The notes beneath the pieces are model-generated. The model did not search any database and was not told the DNA's origin. It worked only from the letters and a program-made list of their open reading frames with translations. DNA of 64,000 bases from assembly GCF_001921745.1 (NCBI RefSeq), contig NZ_MRYA01000001.1, positions 558,001-622,000 of the forward strand, written 5' to 3'. Shown one piece after another: positions 17,632 to 26,496 of the stretch. The stretch's first letter is position 1. The number at the start of each line of letters is the position of its first letter. This stretch comes from Psychrobacter sp. Cmf 22.2 (lineage in GTDB: Bacteria; Pseudomonadota; Gammaproteobacteria; Pseudomonadales; Moraxellaceae). Position numbers and translations under genes: made by a program.

Positions 17632-18291
17632 ATGACTATCAGTACTGTTTTGACAACCCCCATTGAACCCATTCGTTATAGCCGTGCTCTATTTTGGCTT
17701 GTCAGCTTGCATATCTTTATCATCGCTATTAGTAACTACTTGGTGCAGATACCTGTTGAGCTGTTTGGTTTTATCACTACATGGGGCGCCGTTACCTTTC
17801 CTTTTATCTTTTTAATTACTGATTTGACCGTGCGTATCTTTGGTCAAAATCTCGCTAGACGCATTATCTTCTTTGCTATGCTGCCTGCGCTGGTGATTTC
17901 TTATTATTTTTCAGTGGTGTTTTCAAATGGTCAGTTTGTTGGCCATGAACATCTGCTAGATTTTAATCTATTTGTCTTTCGCATTGTTCTTGCAAGCTTT
18001 AGCGCTTATGTCGTCGGCCAGCTGTTAGATATCCAAGTGTTTAATAGGTTACGCCGCCTGAGTATTTGGTGGATTGCGCCCTTAGTATCGACGTTTATTG
18101 GTAATCTGGTCGATAGCTTTTGCTTTTTTGCTATCGCCTTTTATAAAAGTCCTGACCCTTTTATGGCGTCGCACTGGGTTGAGATTGGCGCGATGGACTA
18201 CTTATTTAAGATCGTGATGGGCGTGTTTATTTTCTTACCGCTATACGGTGTGATATTGGCAAAATTGCAAAAGATATTAGCAGGTAAGTAG
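17632..18291 (+). CDS. yhhQ: 7-cyano-7-deazaguanine/7-aminomethyl-7-deazaguanine transporter
   Basis: This 219-residue VUT-family membrane protein has six or more helices. Characteristic segments are ISNYLVQIP, TWGAVTFPFIFLITDLTVRIFG, and a second half with STFIGNLVDSFCFFAIAF and MDYLFKIVMGVFIFLPLYG. E. coli YhhQ imports preQ0 and preQ1, precursors of queuosine. The preQ1-I-like element directly in front supports the assignment independently, since it would reduce translation when preQ1 is plentiful. The de novo enzyme queC lies at 31330-32127, so this strain appears able both to make and to salvage preQ0. The gene is flanked on both sides by Ter genes on the other strand. Confidence 0.93.
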   Translation: MTISTVLTTPIEPIRYSRALFWLVSLHIFIIAISNYLVQIPVELFGFITTWGAVTFPFIFLITDLTVRIFGQNLARRIIFFAMLPALVISYYFSVVFSNGQFVGHEHLLDFNLFVFRIVLASFSAYVVGQLLDIQVFNRLRRLSIWWIAPLVSTFIGNLVDSFCFFAIAFYKSPDPFMASHWVEIGAMDYLFKIVMGVFIFLPLYGVILAKLQKILAGK

Positions 18292-18354
18292 AGCGTAAAA
18301 AAAATAAGGTGAGTATGCGTAATTGTCTAACACGCTCTAAAAATGCACATAAAA

Positions 18355-18386
18355 ACAGGTCATAACCGATAGCGGCGATGACCTGT
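18355..18386. terminator. Hairpin between convergent yhhQ and DUF475 genes
   Basis: ACAGGTCAT (18355-18363) is mirrored by ATGACCTGT (18378-18386) around 14 nt. The convergent location suits a terminator, but T tracts are absent. Confidence 0.5.
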
Positions 18387-18436
18387 CGTGTAACGACTCA
18401 GAACAATCTAAGCATTAAGCTTAGAGTTATCGAGAC

Positions 18437-19498
18437 CTATTCAAGCACTTCTTGCTTACGATATTTGAGTGAAGAAAGTAACGCCCAACCGATAAAGGCG
18501 ATACCGATAAGACCAGTAATCAGCTCTGGCACATGAAGCTTCACCGATAACAGCATAATAATCGCTAACGCACCGATAGCATAGTGTGCGCCGTGTTCAA
18601 GATAAACGAACTCATCAAGTGTGCCTTTGTCCACTAGGAAAATAGTCATAGAACGCACAAACATCGCACCAATAGCAAGACCTAGCATAATAACGATAAC
18701 GTCGTTGGTAATAGCAAAAGCACCAATGACACCATCAAAACTGAACGAGGCATCAAGGACTTCTAAGTATAAGAAACCAATAATACCGCCTTTCATAATG
18801 GCGCTTGTCGCTTCCCCGCCCGACATACCATCTTCGTGTTCTAAACCTTCTTCAAGATCGCCCTCGAGCATACCAGATACCACTTGGACACCAAGATAAA
18901 CTAGAATACCCCAAACGCCAGCGATCAATACAGCAGAAGCTTGCTCTGTACTAGCCCATGATACCGCTATCATCAAGATAATAAGTGCTACAAAGACACT
19001 CATAGCATCAACTTTACCCAGTTTTGCCAAACGGCTTTCAAGCCATTCAAACCAATGCACATCTTTATCATCGAAAACGAAGTTTAAGAAAACCAGTAGT
19101 AAGAAAATACCACCAAACGCTGAGATTTCAGCATGGTGCGCCATCAGTCTGGCAGAGTACTCTTCTGGGTTGTATAAGGCCAGGTTGATCACTTCCATCA
19201 TACCAAGGTCAGCGGTAACCGCGACAATGACGATAGGGAAGACCAAGCGCATACCAAATACGGCAATTAAAATACCAACGGTTAAGAAGATTTTTTTCCA
19301 AAATTCATCCCAGCCTTTGAGGACTGAGGCGTTGACCACCGCATTATCAAACGATAATGAAATCTCCATGACGGCCAAAATAGCAGTAATAGATAGGGTG
19401 GCTATCATGCCGCCCATACCGCCGTGTGAATATCCCCACCACGCCGCTACCGCTAAGGCAATGGCCGTAAAGATAAAGTCTAAATAAAAATGTCTCAT
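18437..19498 (-). CDS. DUF475 TerC-like integral membrane protein
   Basis: I take ATG 19498 as start (353 residues) because AGGA is just upstream and the longer frame adds a non-conserved 27-residue leader. There are about nine transmembrane helices. Acidic residues lie within membranes: MEISLSFDNAVVNA near residue 40 and the related DASFSFDGVIGAF near residue 240. These are the paired metal-site motifs of TerC/DUF475 proteins, and the C-terminal half repeats the N-terminal one. TerC-like proteins are proposed to bind or export Mn2+ and to form a membrane complex with TerD-family proteins; no other TerC-type protein is seen in this window, so this is probably the membrane member of the locus. 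Confidence 0.88.
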   Translation of the reverse strand: MRHFYLDFIFTAIALAVAAWWGYSHGGMGGMIATLSITAILAVMEISLSFDNAVVNASVLKGWDEFWKKIFLTVGILIAVFGMRLVFPIVIVAVTADLGMMEVINLALYNPEEYSARLMAHHAEISAFGGIFLLLVFLNFVFDDKDVHWFEWLESRLAKLGKVDAMSVFVALIILMIAVSWASTEQASAVLIAGVWGILVYLGVQVVSGMLEGDLEEGLEHEDGMSGGEATSAIMKGGIIGFLYLEVLDASFSFDGVIGAFAITNDVIVIMLGLAIGAMFVRSMTIFLVDKGTLDEFVYLEHGAHYAIGALAIIMLLSVKLHVPELITGLIGIAFIGWALLSSLKYRKQEVLE

Positions 19499-19556
19499 GA
19501 CACATCCTGTCTGGTTGCGTAAAGCTAAGGTCGGCCTATTATAGACACAGACCACA

Positions 19557-19584
19557 AAAAAGTGGCTATTGCTAACCACTTTTT
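19557..19584 (-). terminator. Intrinsic terminator after the second TerD-family gene
   Basis: Arms AAAAAGTGG (19557-19565) and CCACTTTTT (19576-19584), 10-nt loop. On the minus strand it follows the gene at 19751-20326 and precedes the DUF475 gene, so the two are probably separate transcripts. Confidence 0.8.
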
Positions 19585-19750
19585 ATGCATAATTCTAACC
19601 GAAACATAAAGCATTATCAGTCGTTTGGCTACTAATAATAGTGACTGTTTTGTAGCTGTATTCACTATTAATAATAGAACAACCTATACTTTATGTTTTG
19701 GATGTGATAATTATTCTAGTATGAGTATAAGTACTGATTTTGGGACAACT

Positions 19751-20326
19751 TTAGATATCCACGCCATATTGATGACACATGGCCTGTAGGCCACCTGAGT
19801 AGCCTTGACCGACAGCGCGGAATTTCCACTCACCATTATGACGATATACTTCGCCAAATACCATGGCCGTCTCAACAGAGTAGTCTTCTGCTAAGTCAAA
19901 GCGAACGACCTCAGTACCTGTCTCTTCATTGACAACGCGGATGAAGGCATTGGCCACTTGACCAAAGTTTTGGCTGCGTGCCGCCGCATCATGAATGGTG
20001 ACCGTGACAACGACTTTATCGATATCGGCTGGGACTTGGGTTAGGTTTACTTTGATGACTTCGTCATCACCATCACCTTCGCCAGTACGGTTGTCTCCGG
20101 TATGCTCAACCGCGCCATTGTCAGATTTGAGCTGATTATAAAAGATAAAATCATGATCGCCGCGTACCTTGCCAGCAGTGTTCAACAAAAATACACTTGC
20201 ATCAAGATCAAACTCAGCGCCAGACGTCGCGCGTTCGTCCCAGCCAAGACCGATAAGCAGCTTAGATAAATTTGGGTCGGTCTTCGTTAGCGATAAGTTA
20301 CCGCCTTTATTAAGAGATAAAGCCAT
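19751..20326 (-). CDS. TerD-family stress protein, second copy (TerD/TerE-like)
   Basis: This 191-residue protein is the same length as TerD at 16736-17311 and shares most motifs: [33 protein letters not shown], the Ca2+ loop [15 protein letters not shown] and [19 protein letters not shown] is present upstream of ATG 20326. It differs from TerD in the [13 protein letters not shown] segment and in the C-terminus [12 protein letters not shown]. TerD and TerE cannot be separated reliably by eye. It stands alone between a terminator on each side (20464-20493 upstream, 19557-19584 downstream), so it should have its own promoter in the 250-bp gap before rlmL. Confidence 0.88.
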   Translation of the reverse strand: MALSLNKGGNLSLTKTDPNLSKLLIGLGWDERATSGAEFDLDASVFLLNTAGKVRGDHDFIFYNQLKSDNGAVEHTGDNRTGEGDGDDEVIKVNLTQVPADIDKVVVTVTIHDAAARSQNFGQVANAFIRVVNEETGTEVVRFDLAEDYSVETAMVFGEVYRHNGEWKFRAVGQGYSGGLQAMCHQYGVDI

Positions 20327-20456
20327 TTTAAAGTCCTTATTATTAGAGTAAGTTAAACGTTTTAATAAGTTCGTGTTGGTGTTGAGACGACATAAGAAAA
20401 ATAATATTGCACTAAAACTGATGCAAAACCAACGCTTAATAACGCTCTATCATAAC

Positions 20457-20493
20457 AACAAAAAATGACCCAATCAAAGCAGATTGGGTCATT
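20457..20493 (-). terminator. Intrinsic terminator after rlmL
   Basis: A 12-bp stem (AATGACCCAATC at 20464-20475 with GATTGGGTCATT at 20482-20493) is followed on the minus strand by a T tract. It lies 84 bp after the rlmL stop codon. Confidence 0.85.
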
Positions 20494-20576
20494 GTGATGT
20501 TTGCTACAAAATAATACGCAAGACTAGGGGGCGACTTTTTTGAGGTCAGCTTTGTTGCTCGATCTTAATTTATCTC

Positions 20577-22874
20577 TTAGCGATGTCGAATCTCAAAACT
20601 TTGATGGATGGGTTTTTTGATATTAAAATCAAAGCCAATGGTCTTTGAGGTAATATCAACGATATCGTAGCGCTCGCTTAGCTGCTCATCTAACTCAAAA
20701 CGGGTAAAGTTGTTAGAGAAATACAACACCCCATCCGAGGTTAAGCGATTCATAGCTCGATTAATAAGGGCAGCATGATCGCGCTGCACATCAAACGTAC
20801 CCTGAAACTTTTTAGAGTTTGAAAAGGTCGGCGGATCAATAAAGATAATATCAAACTGCTCAGTATTGTCCTTGATCCACTCAAAGATATCAGCCGCAAC
20901 GAACTGATATTTGTTACGACTAACATCCAGACCATTGAGTACAAAGTTTTGTTTGCCCCAATCGAGATAGTTCTGTGACAAATCGACGCTAGTGACTTTT
21001 TTGGCGCCAGCAAGGGCGGCGTGCACACTCGCTGTACAAGTATAAGCAAATAAGTTTAATACCGATTTACCGCGACTGTTGTCTTTGATACGTGCGCGCA
21101 TATTACGATGGTCAATGAATAGACCGGTATCGAGATAATCAGTAAAGTTGACATAAAAATACGCACCATCTTCACGAGCGACATAAAACTTACCACGCTT
21201 TTCAGTATCGCCTTGCTTACTATATTGATCATTACCCGACTGACGCGCGCGGGTTTTGATAAAGACTTGCTCGCGGTTAATATCAAACACCTCACGAATA
21301 CCCATTAAGGCTAGGTTAAAGCGTTTTTTAGCAGTCTCAGGCGGGATGGTTTTGGGCGGTGCATATTCTTGCACGTGTGCATAATCGCCATATAGATCAA
21401 TCGCAACTTTAAAATCTGGCAAATCAGCGTCATAGACACGAATATTACTGACATTGTCTTTTTTGGCGAACTTTTTGAGCTTAGCAAGATTTTTTTGCAG
21501 ACGGTTAATAAAGTCCTGTCCATCTTCTACTGTAATCTCACGCTTTTCAAAACGACTGACAAGGTTACCTGTTTGCCCAGCGATGAGTGTCCCATAACGG
21601 AAATAAACGGTGATAGCACCATTGTGGCAGCGTAGTGTTTTGGGTTCTTTGATCGGTAAGATGTCGACTTGCTCGACATGAGATGCCAAGATACCAAGCA
21701 TTGGGTCAATTCCGCTACCAGCAAAGCTGTCTTGTAGGATAAGCCCTAACGCATGGTATAACGGTTTTATCATCTCTTCATCACCCAACCGCTCACCATA
21801 AGGTGGGTTGGTGATGACTAAAGGATTGCTTAATCTACCATCGTTGACCATTGGCTTTAGTATGCTGCTTAATTGGTCAAGGGCGCGGGTTTCTATGTCT
21901 AGTAGCGGCAGCAAATCTTGCAAACCTGCCGCAATCAGGTTCTTCTCTGTCGCTATAGTCGCACCGCTATCTGCATCATAACCTAGTATAAGCGGCAGAG
22001 TATCTGGCTGCTCTTGAGCAATCGCTAAAGCGTCTCGAAAACGAGTCTGTGCATCATCGATCATCTGCTGCCAGAGTGCGTCATCATGATGTTGCCACTC
22101 ATAAAAACCAAACTGATTGGCCGCTTTATCGATACCGACCGCATAATCACAATGCATCAGGAGTGCTTCGATAATAAACGTACCAGAGCCGCACATGGGA
22201 TCGATTAGGGCGTTATAAAAAGGCGCATCGCCCGTGTCGTTTTTCTTATGCCAGCCTGCGCTGTAGAGTAGCGCTGCCGCTAGGTTTTCTTTTAATGGCG
22301 CTTCAGTCATGGCCACGCGATAACCACGGCGATGCAAGCTGGTACCTGACAAGTCTAAATACAGCTCAGCTTGTTTGTCATTGACGGTAGCAAACACAGA
22401 AAAATCTGGGTTTTTGCTGTCGACGTTAGGGCGGCTGTCATATACCTCATTGAATGTATCAGCGATGGCGTCTTTAATACGCAGCATCGCAAACTGTTGA
22501 CTGACAGCGACGCGCTTATCAACAGACAGACGAATCGCAAATGTTTGCTCTAGGCCAAATTGCTCCGTCCAGTTGACAGATTTTGCCAAACCATAAAGCT
22601 GCTCGGCCACATCATATTCGGTATTGATGTTTTTGCGTTTGATCAGCAGCAATACCCGTGAGGCCACACGAGACCAAAGGCAGATCGTATAAAGATCACG
22701 CAAACTACCAGTGACGGTCAGACGGCCTGTGCTTTTTATGTCACTTTCGATGCCAAAGCTTGTCAGCTCGGTCTGTAGCGGTGCCTCGAGTCCATCGGCA
22801 CAGGTAACGATAAGGTCAAGCGACAACGCTGGCGAAGATGCTGTTGAAGATGCTGGCGAAGTGGTTACGGTCAT
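20577..22874 (-). CDS. rlmL: Bifunctional 23S rRNA methyltransferase RlmKL
   Basis: This 765-residue protein has the fused RlmL and RlmK halves. An N-terminal THUMP region is followed by the RlmL catalytic domain with the substrate-binding ITNPPYGERLG near residue 355 and, before it, IDPMCGSGTFIIEA near residue 225. The RlmK half has the SAM motif SVLNLFAYTCTASVHAA near residue 610 and DIIFIDPPTFSNS near residue 675. It would add N2-methyl to G2445 and N7-methyl to G2069 (E. coli numbering) of 23S rRNA. Length and domain order match the gammaproteobacterial fusion. Single gene, ending at a strong terminator. Confidence 0.95.
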   Translation of the reverse strand: MTVTTSPASSTASSPALSLDLIVTCADGLEAPLQTELTSFGIESDIKSTGRLTVTGSLRDLYTICLWSRVASRVLLLIKRKNINTEYDVAEQLYGLAKSVNWTEQFGLEQTFAIRLSVDKRVAVSQQFAMLRIKDAIADTFNEVYDSRPNVDSKNPDFSVFATVNDKQAELYLDLSGTSLHRRGYRVAMTEAPLKENLAAALLYSAGWHKKNDTGDAPFYNALIDPMCGSGTFIIEALLMHCDYAVGIDKAANQFGFYEWQHHDDALWQQMIDDAQTRFRDALAIAQEQPDTLPLILGYDADSGATIATEKNLIAAGLQDLLPLLDIETRALDQLSSILKPMVNDGRLSNPLVITNPPYGERLGDEEMIKPLYHALGLILQDSFAGSGIDPMLGILASHVEQVDILPIKEPKTLRCHNGAITVYFRYGTLIAGQTGNLVSRFEKREITVEDGQDFINRLQKNLAKLKKFAKKDNVSNIRVYDADLPDFKVAIDLYGDYAHVQEYAPPKTIPPETAKKRFNLALMGIREVFDINREQVFIKTRARQSGNDQYSKQGDTEKRGKFYVAREDGAYFYVNFTDYLDTGLFIDHRNMRARIKDNSRGKSVLNLFAYTCTASVHAALAGAKKVTSVDLSQNYLDWGKQNFVLNGLDVSRNKYQFVAADIFEWIKDNTEQFDIIFIDPPTFSNSKKFQGTFDVQRDHAALINRAMNRLTSDGVLYFSNNFTRFELDEQLSERYDIVDITSKTIGFDFNIKKPIHQSFEIRHR

Positions 22875-23052
22875 ACGGATACCTGTGGGCTAAATTGATA
22901 AATGATACACATTATAAGATACGATGTTTAACCCGTGATTTTATCATATTTCAAGGTAGGATGGTTTAAAGTGGTCGGTATTGGGTAATATAGTCGATAC
23001 TAAATCTATGAATGTGCTAACTGATAACACGGTCCAATATACCTCGACTGTT

Positions 23053-24270
23053 TTATTCCTTACCTTTAGTTAGTGGTAGCGGTTCTGATTTTGGTTCTGG
23101 TTCTGAAATTACTTGCGTTGTGGTTGCAAAAGGCTTGGTAGAGATAGGGTATTCGACATCTTTTGGCATGAGCAAACGCATATGTGGGTAGGGTGTTGAG
23201 ATATTTGCAGCGTCAAAGGCGCGTTTGATATTTTCTTGGAGGTTCTCTTTAATCTTTGGCATACGGGCGACAGCTGCAGGTTTTACCCAAAACCGTACGA
23301 TAAAGAAAACCCCATATTCCCCGATCTCATCGACTGTGGCTGAGGTTTCAGGACGACTCAGTACCACATCAGTGTCAGTCAATACTTGTAAAATCTCTTT
23401 GCGAGCAGTGTCGATATCGTCTTCAAAGGCGATACGCACCCGAATATCAAAGCGTATAAAGTTTTTGGAGGTTAGATTGGTAACCTCAGAGGAAGCGACA
23501 TTGGAGTTTGGAATAATGACGGTGATGTTGTCTCGTGTCAAAATATGCGTGGTACGTAAGGCAATCAGTACTACCCGGCCTTCATTTTCATTGATATGAA
23601 TCCAGTCGCCAACTTGAAAAGATTGTTCGAGCAAGATAGTAATACCAGCGATAAAGTTAGCTAGCGTTGACTGGGCTGCAAAGCCCACCGCCAAACCAAC
23701 AATACCTAAACCGGCTACCAAAGAGACAATATCAAAACCAAATTGGGCCATGACGCTGGCAAGTCCAAGGACCCAAATTAATACTGATAAAATATTTTTG
23801 AGTAGTTGTTCGATAGAAGCATTAAGACCGTAGTGCTGCAGTACTCGATGAATAATCTGCCCTGATGATGCCCATAATATGTAATAAATACCTGCCCAAA
23901 TACTGGCTTTTGCTGTGGCTTTGACCGTACTTGGCTCAAAGTTAATCTGACTCATAATAGCAATGAGGCTAGCGACAACCCATATATAACGTAACACTGA
24001 GCGTGCTATGTTACTACGGCGTTCATTAAGGCGAAGCCGTGATTTATTCTGTTTTATAATATAAATCGCTAGCCAATAAAAAAATCCTAACACTGCAAGC
24101 AGTATTAGGATCTTAATGCCAGTGCTAACCAGCTCTACTGCTTGAGAGGACCAATCAAAAGAATTTTCTTCTACTGAGCCACCAAGCGCAAGATATAAAC
24201 TGGTATGTAGGTCATGGATAATTTCTTTAAAAAAATCAGTAATACTAGCGATTGGCATTGTTTGGTCCAT
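23053..24270 (-). CDS. MscS-family mechanosensitive ion channel
   Basis: This protein has about 405 residues if started at ATG 24270; a longer frame extends to 24339 and no start has a clear Shine-Dalgarno. It has four or five transmembrane helices. The pore helix and beta-domain signature GLGIVGLAVGFAAQSTLANFI is followed by FQVGDWIHINENEGRV and then an alpha/beta C-terminal domain (FDIRVRIAFEDDIDTAR). A short Pro/Lys-rich tail ends the protein. MscS channels open on hypo-osmotic shock to release solutes. The gene is monocistronic between rlmL and the flavoprotein gene. Confidence 0.9.
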   Translation of the reverse strand: MDQTMPIASITDFFKEIIHDLHTSLYLALGGSVEENSFDWSSQAVELVSTGIKILILLAVLGFFYWLAIYIIKQNKSRLRLNERRSNIARSVLRYIWVVASLIAIMSQINFEPSTVKATAKASIWAGIYYILWASSGQIIHRVLQHYGLNASIEQLLKNILSVLIWVLGLASVMAQFGFDIVSLVAGLGIVGLAVGFAAQSTLANFIAGITILLEQSFQVGDWIHINENEGRVVLIALRTTHILTRDNITVIIPNSNVASSEVTNLTSKNFIRFDIRVRIAFEDDIDTARKEILQVLTDTDVVLSRPETSATVDEIGEYGVFFIVRFWVKPAAVARMPKIKENLQENIKRAFDAANISTPYPHMRLLMPKDVEYPISTKPFATTTQVISEPEPKSEPLPLTKGKE

Positions 24271-24448
24271 GCAGAGGTTATTACATGTAAAGTATTTTAA
24301 ACAACAGTATATTAAACAATACGCCGTAATGACGCACAATAATAAGTTACCTTAAAACTAAAGAGCAAGCAAACACAAGAAGCACGTTGACTAGTATCCA
24401 ATATAACTTTTATTGGCATTCATTATATCTACTTTTAGCCGCCTTAGC

Positions 24449-25933
24449 TTAAAAGTTGTCTTCTTGTGTATCATGATACTGATAAGGTATCTTCATTTTA
24501 TGCTGTACATCGCGCAGAGCAGTACGCAGGCCTTCTAAAATAGTAGGATGATAAAAAGGCGTATCAAGTAAAGCTTTAACACTTAAATCATTGGTAATAG
24601 CGGTCGCCAATATGTGTCCAATGTACTCAGCATCTGGACCAACCATACTAGCCCCTAAAACTCTATCGGTTTTTTTACAACCATAAATATGCAATAGACC
24701 ACAGTTAACACCCATAATACGACTACGGCCTTGGTTGTCAAAACTGACACGACCGATAACGTATTCTAGCTCTGGATCCTGTTGTATCTCAGGTAGTGAC
24801 ATGCCAACGTTGACAATCTGCGGTGAGCAAAACACGATAGAAAAGGGAATAGCTGGTGGACGTATATAGGCATCTGCTTTGTTTTCACAGACAATGTTAC
24901 CTGCACTATAACCTTCATCACTAGCAACATGTAATAAAGGTATATTGGCATTGGCATCGCCAACAATGTAAACATTAAGATTATCAATCTGACCCGTTTT
25001 CTTATCTAACTTTTTTGGACGGTTTTTGTCATCAAGCTCAACGTCTAAATTTTCAATACCCAATTGTTCAATATTATTCCGTCGACCAGTCGCGACTAGT
25101 ACATACTCACCTTGCCACTGCTGCGCATTGCCTGCGCTGTCTTCATACTCAATAAAGGCAGATATTCTGTCATTATCTGCATCTGTTTGCGTGCCTACGT
25201 TATGGATTTTACTGCCCAAATGCATGGTCAATTCACGGTTTAAACAAACGATTGCTTTATTACTAATATCATCATCTTTAAGTCCTGCAACGCGTTTATC
25301 ACGATTGAATAAAGTTACCTCCACACCTAAACGTTTAAACGCTTGCGCAAGCTCCAATCCAATAGCGCCTGCGCCTACTACAGCCATAGTGCCGGGCAAG
25401 TCTGTTAGCTCAAAAACTGTATCAGAAGTCAATAAAGTGTCACCAAGCTTGTCAGACCAGTTATCTGGAATATAAGGGGAGCTACCAGTAGCCACAATAA
25501 TTTTATTGGCTTTGATCAGCTCATCATTAACTTCGATCAAACCTTGTTTATTAATGTGCGCACGCCCTGAAATTTTCTTGTCTTCAGGCCAGCTATCTAC
25601 CTGATCTTTAACATAGCTTGCAAAATGACTACGCTCATCACGGACACGCTTCATCACTTGTTGGCCATCTATTTGAGCAGTGGCATGAACACCAAATTCA
25701 TCAGAATGATTGGCTTCGTGAGCACGATCAGCTGCTGCAATCAAAAGCTTACTCGGCATACAGCCAACTTGAATACAAGTTGTGCTCCAAAACCCATCAT
25801 TAATAATGACAATGTTCTCAATAGTTTTACTGGCCTGACGAAACGCGTTTTGACCTGCAGTACCAGCACCAATCACAGCTACCTCTACCTCACGAGTAAC
25901 ATTATTATCAGTGTTATCAGACGATTTGCTCAT
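24449..25933 (-). CDS. Dihydrolipoyl dehydrogenase-like flavoprotein
   Basis: This 494-residue class I pyridine nucleotide-disulphide oxidoreductase starts at ATG 25933, supported by GAGGAT; an ATG 33 bases upstream is less likely. It has the FAD motif VIGAGTAGQNAF, the redox disulphide CIQVGCMPSK near residue 55, the NAD motif VVGAGAIGLELAQAF near residue 190, and VYIVGDANANIPL. The catalytic HPT-xLE pattern (FYHPTILEG) is near residue 465. The redox motif differs from the usual CLNVGCIPSK. No pyruvate or oxoglutarate dehydrogenase genes are adjacent, so it may serve another reductase role. Confidence 0.83.
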   Translation of the reverse strand: MSKSSDNTDNNVTREVEVAVIGAGTAGQNAFRQASKTIENIVIINDGFWSTTCIQVGCMPSKLLIAAADRAHEANHSDEFGVHATAQIDGQQVMKRVRDERSHFASYVKDQVDSWPEDKKISGRAHINKQGLIEVNDELIKANKIIVATGSSPYIPDNWSDKLGDTLLTSDTVFELTDLPGTMAVVGAGAIGLELAQAFKRLGVEVTLFNRDKRVAGLKDDDISNKAIVCLNRELTMHLGSKIHNVGTQTDADNDRISAFIEYEDSAGNAQQWQGEYVLVATGRRNNIEQLGIENLDVELDDKNRPKKLDKKTGQIDNLNVYIVGDANANIPLLHVASDEGYSAGNIVCENKADAYIRPPAIPFSIVFCSPQIVNVGMSLPEIQQDPELEYVIGRVSFDNQGRSRIMGVNCGLLHIYGCKKTDRVLGASMVGPDAEYIGHILATAITNDLSVKALLDTPFYHPTILEGLRTALRDVQHKMKIPYQYHDTQEDNF

Positions 25934-26496
25934 ATTATCCTCAATTAATTGATTATTCATAACCACATTTAACGATCTATTATTTTAAATAGTAGCCTTT
26001 AATATTAAAGCCTATCTACACGTGATGCCTTTATTTATACGTAGCAAGCTATTGCAAAAATGTGTAGTTACCTGCTCAGACAGAATAAGTAATTCTAAAG
26101 AATTAGCAACTAAAACCAGTAAACATGGTTTCTTTCTTATCAGAAAGTTTTGAAACGTATCTAGGTAATAGGGTAGTGCTAATTAGGAGTTCATGGTCTT
26201 GGTATACAAATTGCATAAATTTTAACCAAGTTCATAAAATTTTCTTATTGACATAGTTAAAAACCTTACTCTTGTTACAGTAAATAGACACAATTTGGTA
26301 AGACAGGTTAAAAATAGAACAGATATTTACATAGATTTTTGGGCCTTTTTTGAGAGAGCGCCTTAGCTCATAACGCACTGAAACTAAAAGCTATCTGTCA
26401 ATTTTTGAGTCTTTTGCAGGTGTTATCGATATTTTGCCATATCGATGTAACTAGAGATTAAGAAATATATCTAACCCTATTACTCAAGGCAGTTGT
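25934..26496. other. Intergenic promoter region upstream of the DUF1800 gene
   Basis: This 563-bp divergent spacer is AT-rich with no coding frame of note. A perfect TTGACA occurs at 26248-26253, but no convincing -10 box lies 16-18 bp after it. No riboswitch, repeat or RNA gene is recognised. Confidence 0.4.

Noticed and set aside
25026..25475. 149-codon plus-strand frame
   Set aside because: It is the antisense shadow of the dihydrolipoyl dehydrogenase-like gene, whose motifs are unmistakable on the minus strand.
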